A stretch of DNA of 46,082 bases from Nocardioides sp. Its GTDB lineage: Bacteria > Actinomycetota > Actinomycetes > Propionibacteriales > Nocardioidaceae. Position 1 is the first letter of the stretch; each line of letters begins with the position of its first letter. The stretch spans positions 1-46,082 of the forward strand of contig NZ_JASEEQ010000021.1 in the NCBI RefSeq assembly GCF_030019515.1, given 5' to 3'. The notes beneath the pieces were generated by a model. The model had not been told where the DNA came from and ran no database searches. It was given only the letters and a program-made list of their open reading frames with translations. Made by a program: the position numbers and the translations under genes. Of the stretch, positions 8,152 through 16,345 are shown one piece after another.

Positions 8152-8899
8152 CGCTCGTGGAATCGCGGTGGCCTTCGGGGGTGTCAAAGCCCTGGACGTG
8201 GTCGACGTCGAGGTCGGGCCAGGTTCGATCGTCGGAATGGTCGGACCCAACGGTGCCGGGAAGAGCACGCTCTTCAACTGCCTGACCGGAGTGGTCTCAC
8301 CTGACGCCGGCACCGTGGAGCTGGACGGGAAGGACATCACGCGCTGGCCCACCGAGCGCCGTGCGCGGGTCGGCATCGGCCGAACCTTCCAGACCGCTCG
8401 TGCCGATCCGAACTCGACGGTGTGTGATGCGATCATGACGGGCTTCACGGTCTCGACCAGGCAGTGCATGCTCGGCGCCTTCCTCTCCAGCCCCGGCGTG
8501 CGTGCTGAGGAGAAGCAATTCAAGGCTCGAGCCCTTGCGCTCGTCGATACCTTCGACCTCGGAAATCCTGACGCGCTTGTCGGTGAGCTCCCCGCCCCTC
8601 ACCGGCGGCTCCTGGAGGTCGCACGCACCTTGGCCGGCGACGCCAAGTACTTGTTGCTCGACGAGCCTGCGGCCGGCATGGACAGCCTCGACCGACAGAT
8701 CTTGTCGAAGGTCCTGCGCCAGGTCGCTGACAGAGGCATCGGCATCGTGCTCGTGGAGCACAACTTCGGATTCGTCCTGTCCTTGTGTGACGAGGTCACG
8801 GTGCTCGCGAGCGGCAAGGTCGTCGCGCAGGGGACGCCCGAGCATATCCGAGAGCATCCTGAAATCGTTCGTGTATACCTCGGGCAGGGGACGCCATGA
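8144..8899 (+). CDS. ABC transporter ATP-binding protein (LivG family) with aberrant signature motif
   Basis: 251 aa. Walker A is GPNGAGKST (34-42) and Walker B is YLLLDEPAAGMD. The switch histidine is in VLVEHNF. The C-terminus carries the LivG-type VAQGTPEHIREHPEIVRVYLG. The ABC signature, which should read close to LSYGQQRRLE, is here LPAPHRRLLE (near 148-157): the Ser and the Gly that contact ATP are missing, while the flanking VARTLAGD is normal. The protein may therefore depend on its partner LivF for one competent ATP site, as in other ABC pairs with one degenerate site. It overlaps LivM by eight bases and LivF by four. Confidence 0.87.
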   Translation: MLSARGIAVAFGGVKALDVVDVEVGPGSIVGMVGPNGAGKSTLFNCLTGVVSPDAGTVELDGKDITRWPTERRARVGIGRTFQTARADPNSTVCDAIMTGFTVSTRQCMLGAFLSSPGVRAEEKQFKARALALVDTFDLGNPDALVGELPAPHRRLLEVARTLAGDAKYLLLDEPAAGMDSLDRQILSKVLRQVADRGIGIVLVEHNFGFVLSLCDEVTVLASGKVVAQGTPEHIREHPEIVRVYLGQGTP

Positions 8900-9612
8900 A
8901 GAATTCTTCGAGCAGTGACGCGGCGGTCGGGTTGTCGATCAGGAATCTCACCGCTGGATATGGCGCTCTCAAGATCTGTCAGGGCATCGACCTGGAGATC
9001 CCGGCGGGTTCGATCGTGGCCCTGCTTGGCTCCAACGGCGCTGGCAAGAGCACCTTCATGCGCGCTCTGTCGGGTCTGCTCCCCTCACAGGGGAGCATAT
9101 TGCTGGGCGACCGGCAGCTCTCCGGACGAAGTGTGCACCAGCGTGCCAGGGCCGGCTTGGTCACGGTGTCGGATGATCGTGCTCTCTTCCCCGAGCTCAC
9201 GGTGCGTGAAAATCTACGGTTGGGGGCATCGCTCGGCGGGGTCCGGGATCCCATGCCCGAACTCGTCAGGCGGTTTCCCGCTCTGGCTGAGCGAGGTGGC
9301 ACCAAAGTCGGTCTGCTGAGCGGGGGAGAGCAGCAGATGGTGGCCTTGACCAAGGCACTGGTCGCCCGTCCCAAGGTCCTGCTGCTGGATGAACCGTCCC
9401 AAGGGCTTGCGCCGTCGGTGATCAAGACACTCAGTGAGGCGCTTATGTCGTTGCGCGACGAGAACCTGGCGGTTCTCATCGCGGAGCAGAACGTCGACAT
9501 GGTGGACCGGGTCGCTGATTCATTTGCAGTTCTGAGCGACGGTCGCGTCGTCGGACGAAACGTCATGGAAAAACTCGACCGCGGCCACTTGGCACAACAG
9601 TTTCTCGGATAA
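8896..9612 (+). CDS. ABC transporter ATP-binding protein (LivF family)
   Basis: 238 aa. Walker A GSNGAGKST near 45-53, signature LSGGEQQM intact, Walker B VLLLDEPSQGLAP, switch histidine position replaced by Gln in LIAEQN, as is usual in LivF. It completes the ATPase pair with the preceding LivG-like protein. The start ATG forms an ATGA overlap with the LivG stop. The substrate-binding protein gene follows after 34 bases with its own ribosome site (TAGGAGCG). Confidence 0.9.
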   Translation: MKNSSSSDAAVGLSIRNLTAGYGALKICQGIDLEIPAGSIVALLGSNGAGKSTFMRALSGLLPSQGSILLGDRQLSGRSVHQRARAGLVTVSDDRALFPELTVRENLRLGASLGGVRDPMPELVRRFPALAERGGTKVGLLSGGEQQMVALTKALVARPKVLLLDEPSQGLAPSVIKTLSEALMSLRDENLAVLIAEQNVDMVDRVADSFAVLSDGRVVGRNVMEKLDRGHLAQQFLG

Positions 9613-9646
9613 GGCAAACAGCACAAGACCAACCTCTAGGAGCGCA

Positions 9647-10798
9647 ATGTTGAAACGCACTTTGTCCGCCCTCACGGTGGCATCAATGCTGAGCCTCGCC
9701 GCTTGCGGATCGTCAGGCGACGGAAGTGACTCGGACGATCCCATCAAGATCGGTATCCTCCAGGCCATCACCGGTCCCGCTGCCGCGTTCGGCAGCCGCG
9801 AGGCTGCTGCCGCCGAGGCCGTGGCAGAGGCGGTGAACGAGGCTGGCGGGGTGAACGGTCGCCAGATCGAGGTGATCGTGGAGGACACGAAGTCCGACCC
9901 GACCCAGGCGGTTCGCCTCGCGAACAAGCTCATCAAGGACGACGGCGTCATCGCGATCTTCGGGTCCGCCACGGGATCCGAGGTCTTGAGCTTCGTAAAC
10001 GCGGCGATGCGCGCAGAGGTTCCCGTCGTGGCCCCGGTGGCGACGACGGAGGTGACCGAGGCGGATGAGGAGTACACGGACTGGGTCTTCCGGTCGGCGC
10101 CATGTGGCTGCGAGGACGCTCCGGCGATTTTCAAGAAGATCCAGGAGCGGGGAGTGAAGAACCTCGGAATCTTCTACCAGGACGACGCCTACGGCGTCTC
10201 TGGGACGGCGCAGATGGAGGACTTGGCTGCGGAAGGTGGGGTGAACGTCACCGAGGTCGTATCGGCTGCGCCTGACGCGTCCGACGTGACGGCCCAGGTG
10301 TCCAAGCTGATCAACAGCGGTGCGGACGCCATCTGGGCGATCTCGTCGCCTCCCCCGCTGGTCAGCGCGGTGCTGCGGACGGCCGCCCAGCGCGGGTTCG
10401 AGGGCGATGTGTATGGAGTGGAGGGCGCTGTCCAGCCCACGACCATCGAGGGTGCCGAGGACGGGGCCGAGCTCTTCGTGGCTCCCGCCATGCTGAATCC
10501 CAATGACTCGACTGAACTGACTCGCCTGCACGACCTGATGGAGGACCACGGTGGCGTCACCAGCTTCGCCGAGCTCCTGGGCGCGGACGGGATGCAGTCG
10601 ATCGTGGAGGGGTTGCAGACGGGCGCTGACACGGGAGCGGAGCTGCGGGATGCGATGGACGACCTCACCCTGAAGAACGGCTACGGGGCGAAGCCGATGG
10701 TGTACACCCCCGACAACCACAACGGCTTCAAGGCCGACTCCTTCTTCTGGGTTACGGTCCGGGATGGCAAGTACGTGCCGTTGGACAGCGTGGACTGA
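9647..10798 (+). CDS. ABC importer substrate-binding lipoprotein (Leu/Ile/Val-binding type)
   Basis: 383 aa. The N-terminus is a lipoprotein signal: MLKRT, a hydrophobic stretch, then lipobox LAAC with C20 as the expected lipid-attachment site, followed by a Gly/Ser/Asp linker. The mature part is a periplasmic-binding-protein fold of the LivJ type: IKIGILQAITGPAAAFG, EAGGVNGRQIEVIVEDTKSD and IFGSATGSEV are family blocks. A CGC pair in SAPCGCEDA is not a usual feature and might form a disulfide. It is held on the outside of the membrane and delivers solute to the permeases. As the last gene of the importer operon it ends 60 bases before a strong hairpin. The solute is unknown; the context points to a carboxylic acid. 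Confidence 0.9.
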   Translation: MLKRTLSALTVASMLSLAACGSSGDGSDSDDPIKIGILQAITGPAAAFGSREAAAAEAVAEAVNEAGGVNGRQIEVIVEDTKSDPTQAVRLANKLIKDDGVIAIFGSATGSEVLSFVNAAMRAEVPVVAPVATTEVTEADEEYTDWVFRSAPCGCEDAPAIFKKIQERGVKNLGIFYQDDAYGVSGTAQMEDLAAEGGVNVTEVVSAAPDASDVTAQVSKLINSGADAIWAISSPPPLVSAVLRTAAQRGFEGDVYGVEGAVQPTTIEGAEDGAELFVAPAMLNPNDSTELTRLHDLMEDHGGVTSFAELLGADGMQSIVEGLQTGADTGAELRDAMDDLTLKNGYGAKPMVYTPDNHNGFKADSFFWVTVRDGKYVPLDSVD

Positions 10799-10858
10799 TC
10801 CAGAGGACCCGTGGCCTTCTGGCACTCCCCGCGCAGCGGGCCACGCCCAGTCGCGAAG

Positions 10859-10913
10859 GAGTGTCCCCGCCCGACGCAGGTATGAAAGCGACCTGCGCGT
10901 GGCGGGGACACTC
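10859..10913. terminator. large hairpin, probable bidirectional terminator
   Basis: GAGTGTCCCCGCC (10859-10871) pairs perfectly with GGCGGGGACACTC (10901-10913); after a 3x3 internal loop CGCAGGT (10875-10881) pairs with ACCTGCG (10891-10897), leaving a nine-base loop. There is no T run on either side. It lies between the convergent ends of the binding-protein gene and tetR. Confidence 0.7.
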
Positions 10914-10933
10914 TCCTCCGATCGCCGGCCTTG

Positions 10934-11548
10934 CTACTGCGGACGCTGCTCGACCAGGAGCAGGGCCAAACGTGCATAGTGCTCGCCCAAGGCTTCGGGC
11001 TCGATGTTGGCTGAGCGGTACCAGTTCGCTATCCCGATCACGAGGTCGAGAATGTTCAAGGCGGTCAGCTCAGAGTCTCGCACTCCGAACTCTCCAGCAG
11101 CCCGACCTTCTTCGATGATGTCCACCAGAGCCCGGTAGAACTTTCGACGATAAGCCCTCAAGGTGTCGAGGTGGGCGCCTTCCAGCGTGCGCCAGTTATG
11201 TTCGACCGTGAGGGCCTCGCGGCTATGCGTTGCATGAAACTGCGCGAAGGAACGCGTGAAAGCACTCAACCTCTCCGAGGGCGAACCTTCTTGGCCCAGC
11301 GTGTCCTGCTGAATCTCGGACAGAGAATCAATGGTCCACTGGCAGATGTGCCACAGGAGCATCTCCTTCGAGGAGAAGTGGTTGTAGAGGCTTGCGGCCC
11401 GCATCCCCACCGCGTCGGCCAGGTCACGCATCGACGTCGCGGCGTAACCGTGGACGGCGAACTGGTCGAGCGCCGTCTCGACGATCCGTTCCCCGCTTCC
11501 TGGGGCCGGCGGTCGAACGATGTCGCGCTGGGAAGGCGTGGCCTCCAT
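10934..11548 (-). CDS. TetR-family transcriptional regulator, likely master regulator of the island
   Basis: 204 aa. The N-terminal TetR helix-turn-helix is intact: RIVETALDQFAVHGYAATSM then RDLADAVGMRAASLYNHFSSKE (helix-turn-helix about residues 37-58). The C-terminal half ends with a NWYRSAN block typical of TetR regulators of acyl-CoA metabolism (for example the KstR2-like group), so the ligand is probably an acyl-CoA of the pathway. The start ATG follows AAGGAG. The gene is divergent from the acyl-CoA dehydrogenase operon, and the shared 93-base region holds operator D and a second palindrome (11583-11595), as expected for autoregulation. It is the only intact TetR in the window; the one at 22.4 kb is broken. 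That it binds all five sites is inference. Confidence 0.9.
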   Translation of the reverse strand: MEATPSQRDIVRPPAPGSGERIVETALDQFAVHGYAATSMRDLADAVGMRAASLYNHFSSKEMLLWHICQWTIDSLSEIQQDTLGQEGSPSERLSAFTRSFAQFHATHSREALTVEHNWRTLEGAHLDTLRAYRRKFYRALVDIIEEGRAAGEFGVRDSELTALNILDLVIGIANWYRSANIEPEALGEHYARLALLLVEQRPQ

Positions 11549-11559
11549 AGTTGTGCTCC

Positions 11560-11589
11560 TTGACTTGTTCTGAGGGACGAGACTAACAT
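11560..11589 (+). promoter_or_regulatory. predicted promoter of the acyl-CoA dehydrogenase operon
   Basis: TTGACT (11560-11565), an 18-base spacer, TAACAT (11584-11589). The start point would be near 11596, five bases before operator D, leaving a leader of about 45 bases to the GTG at 11642. The -10 is part of a second palindromic element CTAACATGTTCGT (11583-11595), a contracted relative of the operator. Confidence 0.5.
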
Positions 11590-11600
11590 GTTCGTCACTG

Positions 11601-11615
11601 ACGAACGTACGTTAG
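11601..11615 (+). promoter_or_regulatory. operator D (exact 15-base palindromic site) in the tetR divergent region
   Basis: ACGAACGTACGTTAG, identical to sites C and E. It lies just downstream of the predicted start point of the dehydrogenase operon and upstream of tetR. TTCGTCA (11591-11597) and TGACGAA (11599-11605) form a further inverted repeat that links it to the contracted palindrome at 11583-11595, so two dimers might bind side by side. Confidence 0.75.
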
Positions 11616-11641
11616 ACGGCGTCGCGAGAGGACGAACCCAC

Positions 11642-12865
11642 GTGGACTTCGAGTACAGCGAACGGTCGCTGGACTACCAGCGGCGTGTGCGGGCATTCCT
11701 GGAGGACCTCATCCTGCCGGCCGAGGCTACCTATCACGAACAGATCCAGGCTGCGGGAGATCCACACTTCTACCCGCCCGTCATGGAGACACTCAAGGCC
11801 GAAGCACGCAAGCGCGGGCTATGGAACCTGTTCCTGCCTCACGAGACTGAGTGGACCACTGGCTTCTCCAACTTGGACTACGCCCCGCTGGCCGAGCTCA
11901 TGGGTCGGTCCTGGATCGGATCGGAGCCATTCAACTGTTCCGCCCCCGATACCGGGAACATGGAAATTCTTGCCATGTTCGGCACTCCCGAGCAACAGAA
12001 GCAATGGTTACGTCCGCTGCTGGCCGGCGAAATCCGCTCCGGCTTCTGCATGACCGAGCCGGCAGTCGCGTCGAGTGACGCGCAGAACGTCCAAACCCGG
12101 ATTGAGCGTGTCGGCGACGAGTACGTCATCAACGGACGCAAATGGTTCACCGGCGGCGCTGGTGACGAACGCTGCGAACTGCTCATCGTGATGGGAAAGT
12201 CGGATCCCCTTGCTTCGCGGCACCGCCAGCAATCCATGGTGCTCGTGCCCCGGAACACGCCCGGAGTGAAACTCGAACGTTCTCTGTCGATCTTCGGCTA
12301 TCACGATCAGCCGGGTCACATGGAGATCAGCTTCTCGGAGGTGCGGATCCCGGCCAAGAACATCCTCGTGGGCGCGGGCGAGGGGTTCGCGATCGCGCAG
12401 GCGCGTCTGGGGCCGGGTCGCATCCACCACTGCATGCGCGCCATCGGCATCGCTGAACGCGCCCTGGAGCTCATGTGCAGCCGCGTCCGCAACCGTGTGG
12501 CCTTCGGCGCGCCCCTCGCAGACCTCGGGGTCGTGCAGCAGTGGATCGCCGACTCCCGTATCGAGATCGAACAAGCTCGGCTGCTCACGCTCAAGGCAGC
12601 ATGGCTGATGGACCGCGTCGGCGCGAAGGGTGCGCACACGGAGATCTCAGCCATCAAGGTGGTCGCACCCGCGATGGCAGCGAGAGTGGTCGACCGGGCG
12701 ATCCAGGCACATGGTGCGGCCGGGGTGACCGGTGACACCGTCCTCGCGTACTCGTATGCGATTCTGCGCGGTTTGCGCATCGCGGACGGACCGGACGAGG
12801 TGCATCGCCGCACCCTGGCGCGTCATGAGCTGCAGAGGTCGGCCTCGCGGGAAGAAGCTTCATGA
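11642..12865 (+). CDS. acyl-CoA dehydrogenase, ACAD10/ACAD11 type
   Basis: 407 aa flavoprotein. Several blocks match the dehydrogenase domain of ACAD11 as I recall it: GLWNLFLP (59-66), FNCSAPDTGNMEIL (97-110), FCMTEPAVASSDAQN (135-149), RLGPGRIHHCMR (255-266) and ADGPDEVH (381-388). In this branch the place of the usual catalytic Glu appears to hold Asp (D382). Known relatives (LvaC of Pseudomonas putida; ACAD10/11) act on 4-phosphoacyl-CoA, removing the phosphate on the way to an enoyl/3-hydroxyacyl-CoA. The matching kinase is two genes downstream, so that activity is a reasonable inference; ordinary dehydrogenation is the alternative. I chose GTG 11642 (AGAGGA nine bases upstream); the ATG at 11588 would place the operator inside the coding region. 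Confidence 0.88.
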   Translation: MDFEYSERSLDYQRRVRAFLEDLILPAEATYHEQIQAAGDPHFYPPVMETLKAEARKRGLWNLFLPHETEWTTGFSNLDYAPLAELMGRSWIGSEPFNCSAPDTGNMEILAMFGTPEQQKQWLRPLLAGEIRSGFCMTEPAVASSDAQNVQTRIERVGDEYVINGRKWFTGGAGDERCELLIVMGKSDPLASRHRQQSMVLVPRNTPGVKLERSLSIFGYHDQPGHMEISFSEVRIPAKNILVGAGEGFAIAQARLGPGRIHHCMRAIGIAERALELMCSRVRNRVAFGAPLADLGVVQQWIADSRIEIEQARLLTLKAAWLMDRVGAKGAHTEISAIKVVAPAMAARVVDRAIQAHGAAGVTGDTVLAYSYAILRGLRIADGPDEVHRRTLARHELQRSASREEAS

Positions 12866-13629
12866 TGGACCTCACGGGCAGGACGGCCATCGTGAACGGT
12901 GCGTCGCGAGGGATCGGACGTGCGATCGCCATCAGGTTTGCGCGCGCGGGCGCAAACGTGGTGCTCAGCTCACGAAAGCAAGAAGCAGTGGACCTGGTGG
13001 CGGACGAAATTCGCAGCGCCGACCTCGCCGGTGGGGTCGCGTCGTTCCAAGCCCATGCTGGAGATGGCGAGCAAGCGCGCCTCCTGATGGAACGGACCGT
13101 CCAGCTCTTCGGACCTCCCGACGTCCTTGTGAACAATGCCGCCGCCAATCCCTACATCGGGCCGCTGGCGGGAATCGACCCCAGCCGCGCCGAGAAGACG
13201 TTCCAGGTCAATCAGCTGGGGCCAGTGCTGTGGGCCGGGGCAGCGCTGGAGGCGGGCTTGGGGAGGGACCGGCCAGGTTCGATCGTGAACATCTCCTCCA
13301 ACGGTGGTCTCCGGATCGATCCAGGTATCGGCTTCTACAACGGGACCAAGGCTGCGCTCATCCACCTCACGCGGCAGCTGGCCTTCGAGCTGGGTCCGCA
13401 CGTGCGGGTCAACGCCATCGCACCGGGACTTGTGAAGACCGATTTCGCCCGGACGATCTGGGAGACCCGGGGTGAGGCGTTCGCGAAGGTCCTCCCCCTG
13501 CGCCGCATCGGTGAGCCCGACGATATTGCCTCGGCGGCGCTCTTCCTGGCCAGTGACGAGTCGTCGTGGATGACCGGCCAGACCATCGTGGTGGACGGCG
13601 GCGCAGTCATCACTCCGACGGCTACGTGA
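12862..13629 (+). CDS. short-chain dehydrogenase/reductase (SDR), LvaD-like role possible
   Basis: 255 aa classical SDR: NGASRGIG (12-19), NNAAAN (91-96) in place of the usual NNAG, catalytic S145, Y159 and K163 (YNGTK), then VNAIAPGLVKTDFA. The C-terminal MTGQTIVVDGGAVI is the normal family ending. It starts with two possible ATG codons (12862, 12865) overlapping the dehydrogenase stop and ends in a one-base overlap with the kinase gene. Placed between the ACAD11-type dehydrogenase and its kinase, it could interconvert a 4-keto and a 4-hydroxyacyl-CoA, as LvaD does in levulinate breakdown; a 3-hydroxyacyl-CoA dehydrogenase role is equally possible. Confidence 0.87.
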   Translation: MMDLTGRTAIVNGASRGIGRAIAIRFARAGANVVLSSRKQEAVDLVADEIRSADLAGGVASFQAHAGDGEQARLLMERTVQLFGPPDVLVNNAAANPYIGPLAGIDPSRAEKTFQVNQLGPVLWAGAALEAGLGRDRPGSIVNISSNGGLRIDPGIGFYNGTKAALIHLTRQLAFELGPHVRVNAIAPGLVKTDFARTIWETRGEAFAKVLPLRRIGEPDDIASAALFLASDESSWMTGQTIVVDGGAVITPTAT

Positions 13630-14630
13630 TGCAGGCCGAGGCGATCGATCAGGCCAGCATCGAGGGCTGGTGGGCGCGGGAGTGCCCGAGCGCGCGCTTG
13701 CCGCTCACGATTCGACCCATCCTGGGCGGACATTCGAACCTGACATTTCTTGTGCGAGACGCGCATGGGACGAGCTGGGTGCTGAGGCGCCCACCGCTGG
13801 GACAGGCCGCCGAGACAGCACATGACATGGCGCGCGAGTTCCGGGTCCAGCGCTCGGTGCAGGCCATCATCCCGGTCCCGAGGATGGTCGGGCTGGCGCT
13901 GGACGTGCTCGATGTGCCCTTCTACGTGATGGAGCGTGTCGACGGGGTCGTCATCCGCACTCCGCAGGATGCGCTGGTGCTGTCACCTGAGACCCGTCAG
14001 GAGATCGGGCTCGGGTTGGTGGACACCCTGGCGCGTCTACACCGTGTCGAGCCGGAGTCTGTCGGTCTGGGTGATTTTGGACGGCCGGAGGGGTATGTCC
14101 GGCGCCAACTCAGGCGTTGGCCCCTCCAGTGGCAGGCGGTGGGAGGCCGATCGATTCCGGTCTTCGACGAGCTGCAGTCCCGGCTCGCCGCCACGGTCCC
14201 CGATCAGCAGCGAACGGCCGTCATCCACGGCGACTTCCGGCTGGACAACGTCATGCTGGACGCGCGCCACGACGTCAAGGCTGTGCTCGACTGGGAGCTC
14301 TCCACGCTGGGAGACCCGCTCGCTGACTTCGCGACGATGATCGCGTACTGGGACGACATCGGAGCGGGAGCCCCTCCCGCCACGTCCGTCGAGGGCTTCC
14401 CCAACGCGGACGAGGTCATTGCTCGCTACGGCGACGAGTCCGGTCTGGACCTGCACCAGGTCTACTGGTACATCGCCTTCGCGCACTGGCGCCTGGGTTG
14501 CATCGCTGAGGGCGTCTACGCGCGATTCCGCGACAACCGCATGGGCGGCTCGCCCTATTCGCTCGACGTGCTCGGAGCACAGTCGACGCTCCGCGCGGAA
14601 GCCGCGCTGGCTGCATTGGAGGAAGTATGA
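13629..14630 (+). CDS. aminoglycoside-phosphotransferase-fold kinase, ACAD10/ACAD11 kinase-domain type
   Basis: 333 aa. The fold marks are GGHSNLTF (33-40, nucleotide loop), a VLRRPP strand (51-56) and REFRVQR helix, FYVMERVDG (98-106, hinge), the catalytic loop HGDFRLDN (200-207; D202 the base, N207 the metal ligand) and LDWELST (220-226; D221 the second metal ligand). These match the N-terminal kinase domain of ACAD11 and LvaA rather than drug-resistance enzymes. Relatives phosphorylate the 4-hydroxyl of 4-hydroxyacyl-CoA with ATP. In mammals kinase and dehydrogenase are one chain; here they are separate genes of one operon. LvaA works with a small partner, LvaB, which I do not find here. 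Start ATG 13629 (GTG 13626 is also possible). Confidence 0.88.
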   Translation: MQAEAIDQASIEGWWARECPSARLPLTIRPILGGHSNLTFLVRDAHGTSWVLRRPPLGQAAETAHDMAREFRVQRSVQAIIPVPRMVGLALDVLDVPFYVMERVDGVVIRTPQDALVLSPETRQEIGLGLVDTLARLHRVEPESVGLGDFGRPEGYVRRQLRRWPLQWQAVGGRSIPVFDELQSRLAATVPDQQRTAVIHGDFRLDNVMLDARHDVKAVLDWELSTLGDPLADFATMIAYWDDIGAGAPPATSVEGFPNADEVIARYGDESGLDLHQVYWYIAFAHWRLGCIAEGVYARFRDNRMGGSPYSLDVLGAQSTLRAEAALAALEEV

Positions 14631-15418
14631 GTACCGCGGTCCTCTACCAGGTTGTCGATGGCGTCGCCACCGTCACGCTCAATCGGCCCGAGCGCTTCAA
14701 CGCGATGGTCGACGAGCTGCTCGACTCGCTGGTCGAGCGCCTGGACGCGGCGGCAAACGACGACGCGGTCCGGGTCGTCGTCCTCACCGGCGCGGGGCGG
14801 GCGTTCTGTGCCGGCGGGGACATGCATGACCTGTCCGGGTCGGACCTCGGTGCGGCCGAGAAGGACACCTTGGTTGCCAAGCTTCGACATCACACACGCA
14901 GCACCGAACTGCTTCATCGGATGCCCAAGGTCACCATCGCGGCGGTCAACGGCGCATGCGCTGGCGCCGGCCTGTCCCTTGCCTGCGCAGCCGACGTGCG
15001 AGTGGCGAGTGAGCGGGCCGTGTTCAGGACCGCGTTCGCGTCCGCCGCAATGGCCGGAGACTTCGGCGGCACCTGGTCGTTGCCCAGGATCATCGGAGGG
15101 GCCCATGCTCGCAGCCTCTTCTTCCTCAACCAGAAGATCGACGCACGGCGCGCCCTGGAGATGGGTCTGGTTTCCGAGGTGATCGCCGAGTCAGAATTGT
15201 CCGAGCGAGTGACCGAGATCGCCGAGCAGATCGCTCAGGGCCCGCCCTTGGCGCTCGCATCGATTAAGACCAGCCTCAACGAGGCGCTCTCGGTGCCCCT
15301 CGAAGAGGCATTGGTCCTCGAGGGTGAGAGACACATCGCCACCGCCCAGTCTCAGGACGCAGCTGAAGCGGCCCTCGCCTTCGTCGCCAAGCGTCGGCCG
15401 ATATTCGTCGGCAAGTGA
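14627..15418 (+). CDS. enoyl-CoA hydratase/isomerase (crotonase), isomerase-like
   Basis: 263 aa crotonase fold. The first oxyanion-hole block is GRAFCAGGDMHDL and the second is GACAGAGLSLACAADVRVAS. The two glutamates of true hydratases seem absent; the active-site loop instead reads AGDFGGTWSLPRIIG, with an Asp where PaaG-type isomerases and delta3-delta2 enoyl-CoA isomerases carry theirs. An isomerase role is therefore more likely than hydration, but I cannot align it here. ATG forms an ATGA overlap with the kinase stop, so it belongs to the same operon. Confidence 0.87.
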   Translation: MSTAVLYQVVDGVATVTLNRPERFNAMVDELLDSLVERLDAAANDDAVRVVVLTGAGRAFCAGGDMHDLSGSDLGAAEKDTLVAKLRHHTRSTELLHRMPKVTIAAVNGACAGAGLSLACAADVRVASERAVFRTAFASAAMAGDFGGTWSLPRIIGGAHARSLFFLNQKIDARRALEMGLVSEVIAESELSERVTEIAEQIAQGPPLALASIKTSLNEALSVPLEEALVLEGERHIATAQSQDAAEAALAFVAKRRPIFVGK

Positions 15419-15511
15419 CGCAGATGTCCTGGAGCAAGAAGTCACCGAGAGCAGGCTCCGTGCATTGCACCTCGGTCGTCCACTGGTAGCGATCCTATCC
15501 TAAGGGGTGCC

Positions 15512-16315
15512 TTGAGCGAGTTCGCAACGATCGGCTTCGACCTCCATGGGCAAAGCATCGCCCGGCTGACCTTGAATCGACCCGAGCGCCTGAATGCCTA
15601 CACGACCCAGATGTGCGACGAGATCGTCGTTGCGCTGGAGCGTTTCCTTCGTGAGGACGCCCTCCGGGTCCTGATCGTCACGGGTGCCGGCCGGGCGTTC
15701 TGCGCCGGCGGCGACCTGACCGACACCGAGGATGTCCAGAAGGGACGCGACCGACAGCTGCGGCACGCAGTCGTGATGCGCGAGGGGATGCATGCAGCCA
15801 TGCAAGCCCTCTGGGCATGTGACAAGCCGGTCATCGCCGCCATCAACGGGCCCGCCGTTGCAGGGGGACTGGCTCTGTGTCTGGCTTGCGACTTCCGCAT
15901 CGCGGGGGAGAGCGCCCGGCTGGGAGATCCCAGCGGCACCGCCGGCCTTCTGCCCGATGAGGGCGGTGCCTGGCTCTTTCCTCGCGCTATGGGTCTCGAG
16001 GCCGCCATGCGCATGTCTCTCCTGGGCGAGATCTATGACGCTCGCACTGCCCATGCCCTCGGTCTGGTCGGTGAGGTGACGTCCGACGAGAACCTCCAGA
16101 CCCGGTCTCTCGCCTTGGCTCACAGCCTGGCCGAGCGTGCGCCGCTAGCGGTTCGGGTCACCAAGGATCTCATGAGGCGTGGATTGACCGGAGATTTTGC
16201 CTCCTCCCTCCGCGACGCCCAGATGGCCGTGAATCTGACCAACGACAGCGAGGATGCCATCGAGGGTATCGCTGCATTCCATGACAGGCGAAACCCAGTC
16301 TTTCGTGGGAGATGA
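15512..16315 (+). CDS. enoyl-CoA hydratase/isomerase (crotonase)
   Basis: 267 aa. Oxyanion blocks GRAFCAGGDLTD and GPAVAGGLALCLACDFRIAG are clear, and the active-site loop is GLLPDEGGAWLFPRAMG, again with an acidic residue at the PaaG/isomerase position and a Glu next to it. The start is TTG 15512 with AAGGGG (15502-15507) four bases upstream; there is no ATG or GTG that fits the family N-terminus. The 93-base gap before it is the only sizeable one in the operon and contains a -10-like TATCCT (15496-15501) and the small inverted repeat GTGCATTGCAC (15460-15470), so a minor internal promoter is possible. Confidence 0.86.
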   Translation: MSEFATIGFDLHGQSIARLTLNRPERLNAYTTQMCDEIVVALERFLREDALRVLIVTGAGRAFCAGGDLTDTEDVQKGRDRQLRHAVVMREGMHAAMQALWACDKPVIAAINGPAVAGGLALCLACDFRIAGESARLGDPSGTAGLLPDEGGAWLFPRAMGLEAAMRMSLLGEIYDARTAHALGLVGEVTSDENLQTRSLALAHSLAERAPLAVRVTKDLMRRGLTGDFASSLRDAQMAVNLTNDSEDAIEGIAAFHDRRNPVFRGR

Positions 16316-16345
16316 TCGTGAGCCAACAATGCTTGAGGAGCAGTC

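Noticed and set aside
11588..11641. ATG 11588 as start of the acyl-CoA dehydrogenase
   Set aside because: It would place operator D and most of the promoter region inside the gene, and it has no ribosome site. GTG 11642 fits the family N-terminus.
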